A stretch of DNA of 64,000 bases from Aplidium turbinatum. Its lineage: Eukaryota; Chordata; Ascidiacea; Aplousobranchia; Polyclinidae. Positions 1-13,000 of this stretch are shown here, piece after piece. Numbering within the stretch: position 1 is the stretch's first letter; the number at the start of each line of letters is the position of its first letter. The position numbers and the translations under genes are program-made. Location: NCBI GenBank assembly GCA_918807975.1, contig OU964919.1:39439824-39503823 (forward strand), in the 5' to 3' direction. The notes beneath the pieces were generated by a model that was not told where the DNA came from, ran no database searches, and saw only the letters and a program-made list of their open reading frames with translations.

Positions 1-91
1 AGAATTTTTAGTATTCTGGTTTTGATGAAATAAGCGTAAAAGTAATAATCTTTTTCAATAAAAAAAAAATCTGCTTTTTACAGAGTAGCCC

Positions 92-2515
92 ACTCCAGTG
101 GCGGCGCGTGCCATGGGCCTGCAGCCTCACCTGAAAGAAAGAGAAGAAGGAAAATATGTTTTCCTCTGTGTTTGTTCGACCCGGTTACTTTTTTCACTTA
201 AGGGTTGCGGATAAAAAATTAAAAGTTTCGTGTGGCAACACCGACTTTGGGCAAACTTCTCTGCAGCCCGGAATTCTGGATAGCAAGCGCTCTGATTGGT
301 TGAAAATTATCCTTGAAGCTCCACCTCTTGGTATTTTACAGCACTTTTTGAATCTGTTGGGGCTGCATGGAAAATAGCTCCACCTAACCGAATAACTTTA
401 CAGACTTTTTAAAGTTAGTTTTTAATTCACAGAGTAGCGATGAGCCATAAATGCAGGAGTGTTAGCTGTATTCAGCTGGGTATTCAACAGGTTATAGGAT
501 GCTAGAGCATCTCAAAATCGCTTGAACCTTGTATGCAACGGCTAGTCAAGACTAAGCTCAGTAGCCTACTAGTAAAATTTGTCTCCAAAGCAATACTGTA
601 CTTAATTTTTTTGATTAGGCTACAGCTTAGGAATACATCAAATTTTCAACAAAATTTGAATGCATTTTTTCAAAATTTGGAGTAAAAACGTGCTCAGAAC
701 GCACCAAATTTAATGTGATTTTTATGGGGGAAAACCCCCCGCGAAGTCGTTCGCCCTCCGGACTATTTATTGCAGCCCCACTGCTCACAAAAAGCACTGG
801 CCCACTCATTTTCGCATGCTCCATTAGTCCAACTCTTTATAGGTTTCGCATCTTCCCTGTGTAATTCAAGTTTTCCAAAAGACGCAGGTATCAACTATAG
901 CTTACATTGTGCAATTAGGCCTACCATGAAAATGGAGGACTAAAATTTGTTGTAAAACAAAATACTGCGCTTATGAATTCTTGGAAATTCGACATGTAGA
1001 TACGAAATTGAAAGCTACAAACTCTATAATAGCACTTGAAAATTACCACGATATTAAATGCAGCAAGACAGCTAAAAATAGTGGTTCGAAAGCAAATGCT
1101 TCATAGATTGCAATGTGAAATAAGCCACATGCGATAAGATACTTTCAAATGGAAAATGATTTCAAATGCAGGCCTAGTCGAAAATCATGGTTGAAAGTAG
1201 TAAGTCTACAGTGATTTCACAATCTAAGAATTAGCACAATTATTGTTTCTAGTAGAACTATATTGCAAACTAATGGATTTATATTCTTGGGTGGCTTTTG
1301 CTACTGTAGCCTACAAAACTTTGTAAAGCCAAACAATAATTACAGAACCTTAGTAGCTTGGCCTGAGCAGCTTATGTTCCTTTAAATAGCAATATACGGT
1401 ACAATCTTGATGAAAACAAAAATTCAAACGAAAAAAAATACGACCAAGCTTTTTACTCCAGTGGCGGCGCGTGCCATGGGCCTGCAGCCTCACCTGAAAG
1501 AAAGAGAAGAAGGAAAATATGTTTTCCTCTGTGTTTGTTCGACCCGGTTACTTTTTTCACTTAAGAGTTGCGGATCAAAAATAAAAAATTAAAAGTTTCG
1601 TGTGGCAACACCGACTTTGGGCAAACTTCTCTGCAGCCCGGAATTCTGGATTGCAAGCGCTCTGATTGGTTGAAAATTATCCTTGAAGCTCCACCTCTTT
1701 TGGTATTTTACAGCACTTTTTGAATCTGTTGGGGCTGCATGGAAAATAGCTCCACCTAACCGAATAACTTTACAGACTTTTTAAAGTTAGTTTTTAATTC
1801 ACAGAGTAGCGATGAGCCATAAATGCAGGAGTGTTAGCTGTATTCAGCTGGTAAAAAGCACTGGCCCACTCATTTTCGCATGCTCCATTAGTCCAACTCT
1901 TTATAGGTTTCGCATCTTCCCTGTGTAATTCAAGTTTTCCAAAAGACGCAGGTATCAACTATAGCTTACATTGTGCAATTAGGCCTACCATGAAAATGGA
2001 GGACTAAAATTTGTTGTAAAACAAAATACTGCGCTTATGAATTCTTGGAAATTCGACATGTAGATACGAAATTGAAAGCTACAAACTCTATAATAGCACT
2101 TGAAAATTACCACGATATTAAATGCAGCAAGACAGCTAAAAATAGTGGTTCGAAAGCAAATGCTTCATAGATTGCAATGTGAAATAAGCCACATGCGATA
2201 AGATACTTTCAAATGGAAAATGATTTCAAATGCAGGCCTAGTCGAAAATCATGGTTGAAAGTAGTAAGTCTACAGTGATTTCACAATCTAAGAATTAGCA
2301 CAATTATTGTTTCTAGTAGAACTATATTGCAAACTAATGGATTTATATTCTTGGGTGGCTTTTGCTACTGTAGCCTACAAAACTTTGTAAAGCCAAACAA
2401 TAATTACAGAACCTTAGTAGCTTGGCCTGAGCAGCTTATGTTCCTATAGCAATATACGGTACAATCTTGATGAAAACAAAAATTCAAACGAAAAAAAATA
2501 CGACCAAGCTTTTTA
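92..2515. repeat. Tandem direct duplication, two units
   Basis: Bases 92-1454 are repeated as 1455-2515 at near identity, from ACTCCAGTGGCGGCGCG to ACGACCAAGCTTTTTA. Unit 2 is about 300 bp shorter because a block matching roughly 478-788 of unit 1 is absent; other differences are a few small indels. No gene was found in either unit. The high identity points to a recent event or to collapsed or split haplotypes in assembly. Confidence 0.9.
96..799. mobile_element. hAT-like non-autonomous element with 8-bp target duplication
   Basis: It starts CAGTGGCGGCGCG, ends GCACTG, and is flanked on both sides by GCCCACTC (88-95 and 800-807). The inverted ends agree only over the outer bases, so family placement rests on the 8-bp duplication and the CAG...CTG termini. 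The interior (about 640-740) resembles the middle of the CAGTGGCGTAGCC MITE family found elsewhere in the window. A shortened second copy without the left target duplication lies at 1459-1863 because of the tandem duplication. Confidence 0.65.
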
Positions 2516-3951
2516 ATTTTTAGCAACACAACAAACGATTTGTTTGAATATGAAACACTGTTGATGCTTTGATAAACAAGCCTTAATTTTAAAAACGCAA
2601 AAATTTGAAAAATAACATGCCTTTAGGTTATGGTCTATACTTTTCAAAACATTGCTTTCAAAAATGCTCTTGATAGTTCTAGAATAACATAGGCTACAGC
2701 TCAACACAAAGTGTTGAAAAACACAGCTAACTTTCGGGTGCGATGTCCTTATGTTCAACGCAAAACAATAGGCAGGTCTTGGTGGTAACACGACTTACTT
2801 TAAAGTTGTTAAATCTTGGTACAAGTAGGCTACACAGTACACAATAGGCTCACATTACAGCACTTAATGGAAGCCAGTGGAAAATAGCACACACAAATCA
2901 ACGAGAAATCAATCTATTGTAAAATGTTGATGGATAAAAAAAACAGTTGCTCAAAGTAGGCTATAGGACGCAACGTCTCAAACAGCTTGTCGGCTACTGC
3001 AGCAGTAGATTTTAAGTACGAGAAGGCACTAAAGGCACATTGGTTACTTAAGCTGCCCTAAGTATTTTTAGACTATCTGAAGTTGATTGAAAGACCAAAA
3101 GGTTCGATACCAAGTTTGCTTTAATTTTTATCTATATTTGTGTTTCTCTAACCGCACATCAAAGTTGAAGATATCGCTCCTTTCTCGGAAAGAACACCAC
3201 GTCGGCTATTGTTGCTGGGAAAAGTTTGCGGCTAGCTGTAGTAATGAAAAGCTGAGTTGCTGATGGTACTTTATCTGAGACTCAGCAACAGTCAAGAGCT
3301 GGTTGTTGCAGCAGGGTGGAACGAAAAACAGAAGTTATTTAAAAAAACAAAAAACATAGGCCTATGCTATAGTTTTGGAAACCAGACAAACAGCCCAAAC
3401 TATTAAAAAACTGAATTTGAGAAAGTTTCTTCACTACTGTAGGCTTCTTTACTTGGCAATCACCCAACATTAAGCAATCGAAGCCAAGTATTCTCAAAAG
3501 GGAAATAACTCAAAAACTAGAGTAGGTTATGCTAATGTTTGCAGAAACGTAGCCAACGTAGTTTCAAGTATAAAATAGAGCAGCCTAATGGTTATGCTAC
3601 TGGGCTATCTGTTTTTTACTACAAGTATCATTTTTAATTTCAATTTCTACGTGTAGCGAGATGCCATGCAAAAAGAGAAGACAAGCTTCAAATCTTTGTA
3701 GTTTTGGGCCATTTGTCAAGTTTTAAGAAAGGTATTCTTTTCAAAATGAGCAAAAAGTGCTTATCAACACCGTTAATGTTGTAGTCTTTTTTAGGCATTT
3801 GCATGCCTAAAAAAGTCAAAAATTTGTTCTGAAAACACTCTAAACATGCAAAAAACAAACCAAATATTGATCAGAGACATCATTAGGGTGATTTTTGTTT
3901 CATTTTTAGTAGCAACGGGAGATAACAGCTGAGCTGGACTAACAAAGAGCT
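2516..3951. other. 3' flank and probable 3' UTR of plastin
   Basis: No convincing coding region. The part adjoining 3952 should contain the plastin 3' UTR on the minus strand. I see minus-strand ATTAAA-type words near 3630 and 3122 but cannot say which, if any, is used. Nothing repetitive stands out. Confidence 0.4.
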
Positions 3952-4096
3952 TCATCCTCTGTTCTCAGCATTGTCCATGGATGTCGCCATCAAACAAGCG
4001 AATACTGTCATCACCATCTTGGGGTTTACCTCAACCAGATCATCAGGAAGAGCATAGATCTTTGAACCAATTTTTCGAGCCATAGAGATAGCGTAT
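3952..4096 (-). CDS. Plastin terminal coding exon, isolated by a 7.3 kb transposon-filled intron
   Basis: This exon completes the last calponin-homology domain of plastin ([10 protein letters not shown] to ENRG-stop). Its acceptor, a pyrimidine-rich stretch ending in CAG, reads into codon AA|A that was split after exon 14 at 11408. The left inverted end of a large transposon begins only about 22 bp upstream of this acceptor, so the branch-point region of the last intron probably lies inside transposon sequence. The extra C-terminal residues after FACLMA are not shared with vertebrate plastins. Confidence 0.93.
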
Positions 4097-7000
4097 CTGA
4101 AAATTGTGTAAGACAAATAGTCCAGTCGTTGAAGGGTTTTACCTTGACTTAATTGGTGTAAAGCTGAAATTTTGCACATTGGTTCTGTTCATTGTGTACA
4201 ATGACCAAAAAAAAATCCCCGTGAAAAATTTTTGGTGAAAAAAAGTTATCCGCTATTTTCGAAATTCCGCCATTTTTTTCAAAATGGCGGATGTACAAAT
4301 ACTGAAATATGCAATTTTTATGAAATTATTGTTAGTGTTGGTGCTCATTTAAAAGTAAATTTCATACTGCAATTATTTCACATTGACAAAGTTTTGGTCC
4401 ACCGTGATTGCCGGAGGAAGTTTACGGATACACGGAAAAGGGTTCAGGGAAAATGCCTGCAAAGAAATTATGATCTGTGACAAGGAAATTCAAGCTTCTG
4501 AAGCCTCCAGTATACTGCGTCAAAAGGGTGCTGATGGGATTAATGCTGTCAGTACTAATAGAGGGGACAACACTGTTGCGACAGCTGGTCGATAAGTAGG
4601 CCTACACATAGACTGTCGTAGGCCTAAACGTTACACCAACCCAATCGATATACAGCTTAAGAAGCACAGAGAGGAAAGTGGATCCTGCGTCACGAGGAAA
4701 CGAAGTGTTCGAATTCTTGATGGCAATTTCGGCAGTAAGACTCATTGTTTGTTTTGTGGGACTCGAGTTCTCACGGACAGACCTGGCTTTAGTTTTGTTA
4801 AAACAGATGTTTTTGCAAGGACTATATTAGAGTGTTGTGAGAGACGTTCTGACGATTGGTCATTCGCCACGAAAGGTCGTATTGAATATTACGGTAGCGA
4901 TTTGCATGCTGCACCGTTTATACCATCATTCTTGTAGTGTTAATTTTATATATGGATTTAACGTAACCTTGTAATGCGGCAGAGTATTGAGGCAAAACGT
5001 CGAAAATCTGGGCGACCGAAGGATGAGGAACAGGACCAGGCGTCTCTAAAGATGTATTCACATCTTGAACAGAATGATGAAGAACAGTTAACGATATCAG
5101 ACCTCAGATCTAAAATGAAGGAGTTTTTAGCAAATGATGATTGCCTTCCTTATGAATCAAAATATCTGAAGACCCAATCGATGAATCTATTTATATAACT
5201 GAAGGTCAGGGCCTTCATGACATTGTCACTATGAGAGAGAAGACATCCGAATTTCTCCGATCTCATTACCTAAAAACAAGGCATGAGGATCTTCTTCTTC
5301 TTGCTTATGAGGCAGCAATTCAGGCAACATATTCCAATTGTTGTAACCAGAGTAATGTCGTCATATCAGGGTCTATGAGATCCACATGTTCTGCAGATCG
5401 AAACACTGGACAGTGATTAATGATGTGCTGTGCTGTTTAACAGTCACCACAAACACAGGCTGGTGCAGTAGCGTAGCCAGGAATTTTGAAAGGGGGGGTT
5501 TTGACCACCCAGCGGCGGGGGGTCTGGGGGGCCTCCCCCAGAAAATTTTGAAAAATTACTTTGAATTTGGTGCATTCTGAGAGCATTTTCAACAAAAATG
5601 TGGGTACGAATATTCCTGTAAAATGGTGCTGTCCGGTAGCATAGCAAAAGGATAAGATCAAGTTTTCTTCGGCATTTTTCGGAAATAAAGCTTAGTCTCT
5701 GTGTTTTCTTGTTGCTAATTCCTGGCTGAGATGTTTGGTATTGGCAAAACTCGCTCTTTTAATGCAATTTTGTTTAAAATTAGGCAATTTTTTTTTAGAC
5801 TGAAAGCATTATTCTCAATATCGTGACGTCATACGTGTGCCAAAGGGGGGTTGTAACCCCCAAAACCCCCCCCTTGGCTACGCCACTGGGCTGGTGAGTC
5901 ACACTATCCCCAGGTAAACATATTGTGCTTGAAGCGACCAACACCAGTACGGAGGCGATTCAGAGTCACCCATTCTTTTCTTGGCAGGTCTGAGCCAGGT
6001 GGTACCGTAGTGTCTGGTGTGACTTGGAACTGGTTGGGCCGTGAGATGGTTTCCCAGCGGTCTCTTCATGACTTCATCAGGTCAAAGTAACCTTCATGAA
6101 GCGCCACAATGTGCATGAGGATGATGAAGAGTCACAAAAGAGAGAAATAGTTATAACTGCGGCAAGGCTCATCAAAAATGATGTTCCATCTGTTAATGAT
6201 CACTGTCCAAGCACAGACGCACTCAATAATAATAGTAGGCCTAATCGTGTTTTATGTGCGCCCATTGCAATACATAACATACAGTAACACTGCGATCGCA
6301 GATGCGATACAACAGACGACAGGAAGCAGCGAAGTGACATATTGTCTTCGAGTCAGCTGCTCTCCTTATTTTGGCTTGCCATTAAGTGTTTTTGCCGAGA
6401 CACAGTCGCGTGCTCTGGAGCGGTTTCGAACCCACGTCCTTTCGAACGTCGTGCAGACGTTCTCACCACTCGGCTACGCAACCGACACTCAATCTCGGTC
6501 CTGCTCTAATGTAGGGGAGATGTGTCACCAACAGGTCATTTTTCACATATTTGTTATTTTCTCTCCATACAAAGGTCATGCATCCTCCTTTTTTGGCATA
6601 ACAGTAGGTTACATACCCTGGTATATTCAGCCAAAAAAGTTTTTTAATTTTCCAACTACTAACTGCCGAAAAATAACTTTTAAATGATAATAAAAAGTGC
6701 CCCGTTGGTCAAACCCCTATACGACCAACGGGCCACTGCTATTCGACCAACGGGTCACTTCTACTTGGCAAAAAGCTGATGCACTGGTGCTTATTTTGGA
6801 CTATTTAATACACGAACAACATACAAACAACACAACAACATAAGCAACAAGCACTAGAAACATGCTTTTATTATGAAATTTCATTTCATATTTTCATATT
6901 CAATTCAATTTGATAATATGAGATTCAAGGGTTTTTGGTGTTTATTTTACTCTTTTTAAATCTTATATTTTTCTAAAGTTGCAGAAAACTGTAAGATAGG

Positions 7001-10000
7001 CTATGAGACAGGTGTTTTGCAGATGCCACGGGTGTTGGTGCAGTAGTTTTCTCACTATCCATTGATTCATTCTTTAACATAACGAGCCAACGTTGTTCGT
7101 GATATATCATATTTTTTCACCGAGTTTCGAACAGAAATATTTTGTTTCAAAACATCTTCGACAGCTTTGTTGAGATTTTCAGAAGTAAACAACCCTGTTT
7201 TATTGCTAGTTGTTTTAATTTCTGACATGTTTAGTCTGACTACATAAAGAAAGACGTTGTTGAACAATTAGCTAGTGACCCACTGGTCAAACAGGTGGGT
7301 GGTCCGTTGGTCAGATACATGATAGTTCTTGGATTTTATGACCTAGTTTAATGATGGATAAAATTTAAACATTTAACTCATTGCAATTTCATTAATCAAT
7401 GAATAAGCAATCAGCAAACAGAAAATAGTCTTGAAAAAATAAACCGATGGGTGAAAAAAATTGCAGAAAAAAAATGTTCAAAATTTACTTTCTACCTTGT
7501 AAAACATACTTTCCTTCATAACAATATGAAAAAAAATCACAGGTCCCCGCAAGGAAGATTTCCAAACCCAAAAAGGTTAATCTTGATACCACAATAACAT
7601 TTTTCGTGCTTCCAACTTTTATTTTAAGAAATAGAAGGGTGGTCCGTTGGTCGTACCCTGTCCGTTGGTGGAACATCTCCCCTACTTGCCTGAAACTTTG
7701 CGAACACTGTTGGGTTCTTTATTTGTAAGAAAAGACACAAAGCAAAAGGTTGCAAGCATTGGCCAAGTTGTCGTTCTCACCACTCGACCGACCAGATCGT
7801 CAGACCACGAGCGGTGATTGCACCATTGCAAATTGGTCTTGCTGTTCAAGGACATCATTTGTACAGGTCGAGATTTCTTGTTGATACTTTACAGTTTACA
7901 CAATACGGGATATTGTTCTTCTTACGCAGAAGTCCTGAGGTTTGAAAAGAACGCAGCTGATTGTGTACAATGTGTAGCGTCAGAATCCATTGTTCTAGAG
8001 AACATAGACCTACTCGAAAGTACAATGTTATTTGCAGCTGACAATGATCATAATATTATCACCCTGGATGGGAAGGGGACTTTCCACGAGATGAGAATGA
8101 TTGCTGCCTTGACACCGGCTCAGAAAGCGAACCGTATGATTCTAAGGCACAACATATCACAACTCAACATCACAGAGAAGACTAGGATTGAAATCATGCA
8201 ACTCCGCTTTGCCAATGAAGCGCAGAAGACATCACTGGCTGGTTATGTACCTTTTTCTCAAGATCAAACCCTGAGGAATATTGTGAATGGTGTTGTGGCC
8301 GAGGATAACGTTAATGTACATGAACAAAAAAAATGACCGACCTATTCGATCAGTAAAACACTTCGGGGTAGCCTAAAGGCTGCGAAGTGATCAATGCCCG
8401 CAGGAAATGCTGATGTTCCGATTGTGAAGGCTACTGTTCTTAGTGCAGTGTCACACTCGACAACGTTGATTGGAGAAGACACAGATCTGTTGGTCCTGCT
8501 TCTTCATTATGCGCAACAAGTGAACAGAGATCTATATTTCCGTTCCGACAAGGAAAATGCTGACAAAGTGTATCATATAAACGAACTGAAAATGGTGATG
8601 GGTGAAGAATTATGTTCCCAGTGACTTTTTCTACATGCCTACTCCTACACTGGATGTGACACAACATCAAGAATCTTTGGTGTGGGTAAGAAAATCTGTC
8701 TTTCACAAGCTGGTAAAGGTGATGCTATTATGAAAGACTGTGCCAATTACCTCCTTCTTCCAAAGCAGACAGCAGCATCCATTGTGAACAAAGATTGTCA
8801 AGCGATGGCTGTGATTTTTGGGGGCACGCGGACAGATTCCCACTCGTCATTGCACTACAGAGTAGGCCACTAAGAAAAAAAGTAGTCTCCTCCCAATCAT
8901 TTGTGACACCAGAACGCCTACCACCTACTGAGTCATCAACAAAATTTCACTGTCTAAGGGTTTACTACCAAATAATGGTCTGGCTAGGACTGGAGAGTGA
9001 CATGGAAACTTGCGGGTGGGGTTGGAAACTGGAAGGCAGTCAGTTTGTGACAACAGAGTCGGACATGAATGCGGACCCAGATTCCCTCTTATAGATTATC
9101 CACTGCAACTGCACAACTGCCTATAGCACTGCCAGGTGTAGGCAGAACAATCTACCCTGTACCTCAGCATGTGGACAGTGCAACTTGATGCCTGTGACAA
9201 TACGTACAATCAGTCATTACTGGATGAAGATGATGACAAGGACTTATTAAACAACTGAATGTAAATAACTTAATAAGTGGTCTGCGATTCTTGTACTGTC
9301 AGTCTTTCACTATTGGTTTTGTTTCATATAAGTCTTTCCATTAAACTAATTAGTTAATTTCATTTTGAATTGTTTTAATGAATTCCTTACCACCTTAAAC
9401 CTACGGATAGACGCCAGAATTAGAGCTCTAGCATGAATATTAAGTGAATTATTGTCATTATACTGTTTTGGCGGCCATATTGAAAATGACAACGTTCCGG
9501 TGCTCTGATTCTCCTAGATTTGTAATATATTATTCTTGATGATAAATACTAGAAAAAACCGTTGGAAAACCCTTTGTAGGAGTTTTTTGGGGTCAAACCA
9601 TATATTGACCTGATTATAAGTGAACAAATTTATCGTTTTTGAAACTATTATACATTAGCGTAGGCTATTATATAATATTTTGTTAGTATCACTTCGTTTA
9701 AAGTCAAATATAGTTGTTATTGCGTACCTACTTGCTAATTAATTGTGACAATGATAATATCATATTTTAAAGAAGCCGTAGTATGACGATACTTCGGAAA
9801 AATATTCAAATTTTGTTTATCCGCCAATTTAAGAAAAAAATGGCGGATTTTCAAAAAAGGCGGATAACATTTTTTCACCAAAAGATTTTCACGGGGATTT
9901 TTTTTTGGTCAATGTGCATAATCAACAGAAACAATGTGCAAAGTTTCAGCTTTACACCAATTAAGTCAAGGTTCGGCCCTTTCTTTCGCTTCAACGACTG

Positions 10001-13000
10001 GACTAAAAGGTGTATTTGCACTTTGCAATCAATCTTTTCGAAAAAATAAGATTAAATGTTTCCAAATATAAGCCACAGGCCTAAGCACGATTTTTTTAAC
10101 ACTTTTTGCATGAAAATTTGTGCCTAATGACTATAGTTGTCTTAATTACTTCTGTACCGTACCAAAAATTTCCAGTAGCCTATGCTTTGACTTAATAGTT
10201 AGGCTAGTAATTCAGGTTTTTATATAAAAGTAGGCTACATGATTCATCATAGATCAGTTATGTGTTGCTTTCAGGGCCGTTGACAGGATTTCTTGGGCCC
10301 GCAACCAATTTATTTTTGGACTCCCTTCATCGACAATGTTATAAATATAAAGGTTGTGTACAAACTTTTATTGATTTAAACATGGTCATTTAACTCGTGC
10401 ACGGACATTTTGCCGAAAGGACATTTTGCCGAATGACATTTTGCCGATGGACAAATTGCCCAAAGGACTAAGGTTGTAAACAATAGACTAAAACACACTG
10501 TGGAGAATATCGATACATATAACACAAAAAGGAGTTTCGGCAAAATGTCCATTCAGCAAAATGTCTTTCGGCAAAATGTCCTTTCGGCAAAATGTCCGGG
10601 TACCAGTTAACTTGCTTGAATCTTGCGCAATCTTAAAATTTCTTGAACCACAAACCTTACTATCTCTATGTAGCGGTTGCTTTTTTGAATTTTTATTTGT
10701 CACATGGCGCTATAGAGTATTACTTCCCGATTCCATTGATGTTTCACTGGTCATTCTAGGCTTACCAGAAGAGAATTTACAGCACTGCAGACAGTCAGAA
10801 AGTTTTCAATTTGTTTTGGGAAAGGTGTTTGGGCCTAGGTCAAACATTTGCTGATGGCTGCAATCTGAAAAGCGGTTTTGGTCTAATTTTTAGTGCAGAA
10901 ATAGGGATAGCAATCTTCTTACCTGTGCCATTTCAGTTTTTGAGTTTGAACAGTTTATTAGTCTGTTACTTTGAAATTCGTGTTTCGGGTAATATTCGTG
11001 GTTAGGAAAATCACTACACTAGACTAAATTCTTATTTTACTATTTGGTGGCTGAAGTGACTATTTTACCACCAGAAAGCTGATGTGGGCCCGGTACTTTA
11101 CAATCTGACGGCTGAAATGGCTGTTTTAACCTCTGATGGCAATTCCTTTAGATCTGATTATATTAAGATCTTGATAATGTTTAAAGTTGCGGGAAATTTT
11201 TTAAATCCGGGCCCCTTAAATATTCCGGGCCCGGGTCCAAAAGTACCACCTAGACCCCCTTGTCAACGCCCCTGGTTGCTCTCAGTGTTTTGCAATAGCA
11301 TAGGTACAGAGTACAGTCTCAGCGTAGCGTTATGTAGCCGCACTTATGTAGCCTATACCTAAATGAAACTTTGCAAAATTAGCCTAAAATGGTGAGTTAA
11401 AACTTACTTTGCATTACTCATCTTTTCTTCATCGGATTCACCTGGACTGAGAATATCGTAGTTGATGGATCCAGGTTTCACACAATCTATCAGATCCACT
11501 ACGACATGAGACGTACTGATACAAGAGTCCTGAAATAAAAAAGAGCTATCATGTTTGACAAAGCATAAGCTAACAACTTTTCAAAATGAGGGTAATCAGG
11601 CCGAAACAGCTTTATTCTTTTTACCCTCTACTTCGGATACGCAAAATGGGTTAATTTAAAGAGCGTATCTCTGCTCAAATGCTTTATCGTCTGCCCCTTT
11701 GACAGGTAACGTGGTGGAAGAGCAAGATTAGGTTAACATTGTTGCTTTTTGACTTAATCAGCCAGAGACTGCTTCAGTCGAATTTGTAAAAAGACATCAC
11801 TAGGCCTACCAGTCACTGCTCTGTGTGCGTTAATTTCGCGTACCCATGGGCTACACAGAAGTGACGATAAATCTGTAGGCCTAATCCGTAGACCTATTCA
11901 GCCATAACTACAAGTCATGCCTACAGAATCGGCCTACTTTGAATGAGTTGATGTGTGTGGACTTTTTTCCATCAGCCAGCTTCTTATTTGTCCAGGCAAT
12001 GATATCCTTGTCCTTGGTGGTTGTGCCATCCGCGCTAATGTCTTGGAGAATTTTCAGCGTGTAGCTAAATAAATCAAACTTGAGTTAACTGCATAAGCAA
12101 ACAATAAATTTATTTGATGTTTAAGTATTTTTGCAGAGCCTCAGATTTATAGAAAACTATTATTGGTAGCGTAGGCCTACATGAAAAATGATCGTGACCT
12201 ACCCTATACGAAAAATAGACAATATTAGCCTAGTCTACTCTCTGCAGAAGGAAATTTGTGATTGAATAAAAATATCATTACTACAGCGAAATCTATTCTT
12301 CTGCAATGAATACATTAAGAGATTGGATTGTTGTGTCAATGCCAGCAGCCTAAATCAAACTACTACGAGGAACTACGAGAAAAACCGCAAATCAGCAAAA
12401 ATACAGTAGGCTACGTTTTGAACATTGTTGTAACCTTTATTGACATGTATTTGATGCAACACTGAAATCTTTTGTTTTTAAAAGAAGGATTTATCACCAT
12501 CTTTCTATACTTTCGTAAAAATATATAAAAATTGTGGTGTTGCTGTATATTTCGCTAAGTAGGCTACACAATAATCAGGGAGACAATAATTTGTAACAAA
12601 CAGAACTGAATTTTAAATAGCAAAGAGTCAGCACAATCGGCAACTTTCAAGCGGCCTTCTTATATCTTTCAGACTGGTTTTAGTTAGTGATTCAATTCTC
12701 CCGATGAGTTTGTAAGCAGACTTTTTTAGTTCTCTTTACATTTGCAGTTGACACAATAGAACACAACACACACCGCAAAGTGAAATATCAAATTTAAATT
12801 TGTGGCTTTGAGATTTCAAATCTTTTTGAGGCGTGTGTGACGTCACGACAATTAAATCAACAATAATAATAAGTAATTTATTTTACACCAGTTAATCGTA
12901 TAATATAGTAACGTCAAAGAAACGTATCCGTGACTGGCGATTTTCAGCCAGTTTTCCTATTTCATATTTGTGTTGAAATTAAACTCTACGCAAAAGTGTG

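Larger units (their letters stand above)
4383..9250 (+). pseudogene. Decayed transposon protein, N-terminal Cys-rich region to C-terminal CXC (tesmin/TSO1-like) region
   Basis: Separate plus-strand blocks look like successive parts of one protein. They are [14 protein letters not shown] (about 4400), [14 protein letters not shown] then [19 protein letters not shown] (about 4745-4910), a helical block with [17 protein letters not shown] (about 5090), [20 protein letters not shown] (about 8030), [16 protein letters not shown] (about 8470), [18 protein letters not shown] (about 8632), [17 protein letters not shown] (about 8740), [14 protein letters not shown], then a C-terminal cysteine-rich run ([20 protein letters not shown]) near 9100-9190. 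I remember proteins of this arrangement, repeated many times, from cnidarian and fish genomes, but I do not know a superfamily name. The frame is broken in many places and by inserted elements, so it is non-functional. Confidence 0.65.
4119..10006. mobile_element. Large DNA transposon with long inverted ends and decayed CXC-tailed protein
   Basis: The left end (4119 to about 4300) and the right end (about 9830-10006) are inverted copies of each other over roughly 150 bp or more, sharing AGTCCAGTCGTTGAAG, CCTTGACTTAATTGGTGTAA and an A-run followed by TCCCCGTGAAAA. Two stretches with a GGCGGAT core lie just inside. Plus-strand protein remnants run in order through the element (about 4383-5200, 6096-6230, 7920-9240). 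I saw no clear target-site duplication. It fills most of the last plastin intron and has been invaded by a LINE fragment, a hAT MITE, tRNA-like sequence and a pogo-like element. Confidence 0.8.

Noticed and set aside
6410-6487. A functional tRNA-Cys gene on the minus strand
   Set aside because: A- and B-box-like words and an anticodon arm are present, but the T-stem and acceptor stem do not pair.
4200-10000. A host gene made from the many plus-strand ORFs between 4383 and 9094
   Set aside because: The blocks are broken, lie between matching inverted ends and match a repeated transposon protein type, so they are a decayed transposon and not a host gene.
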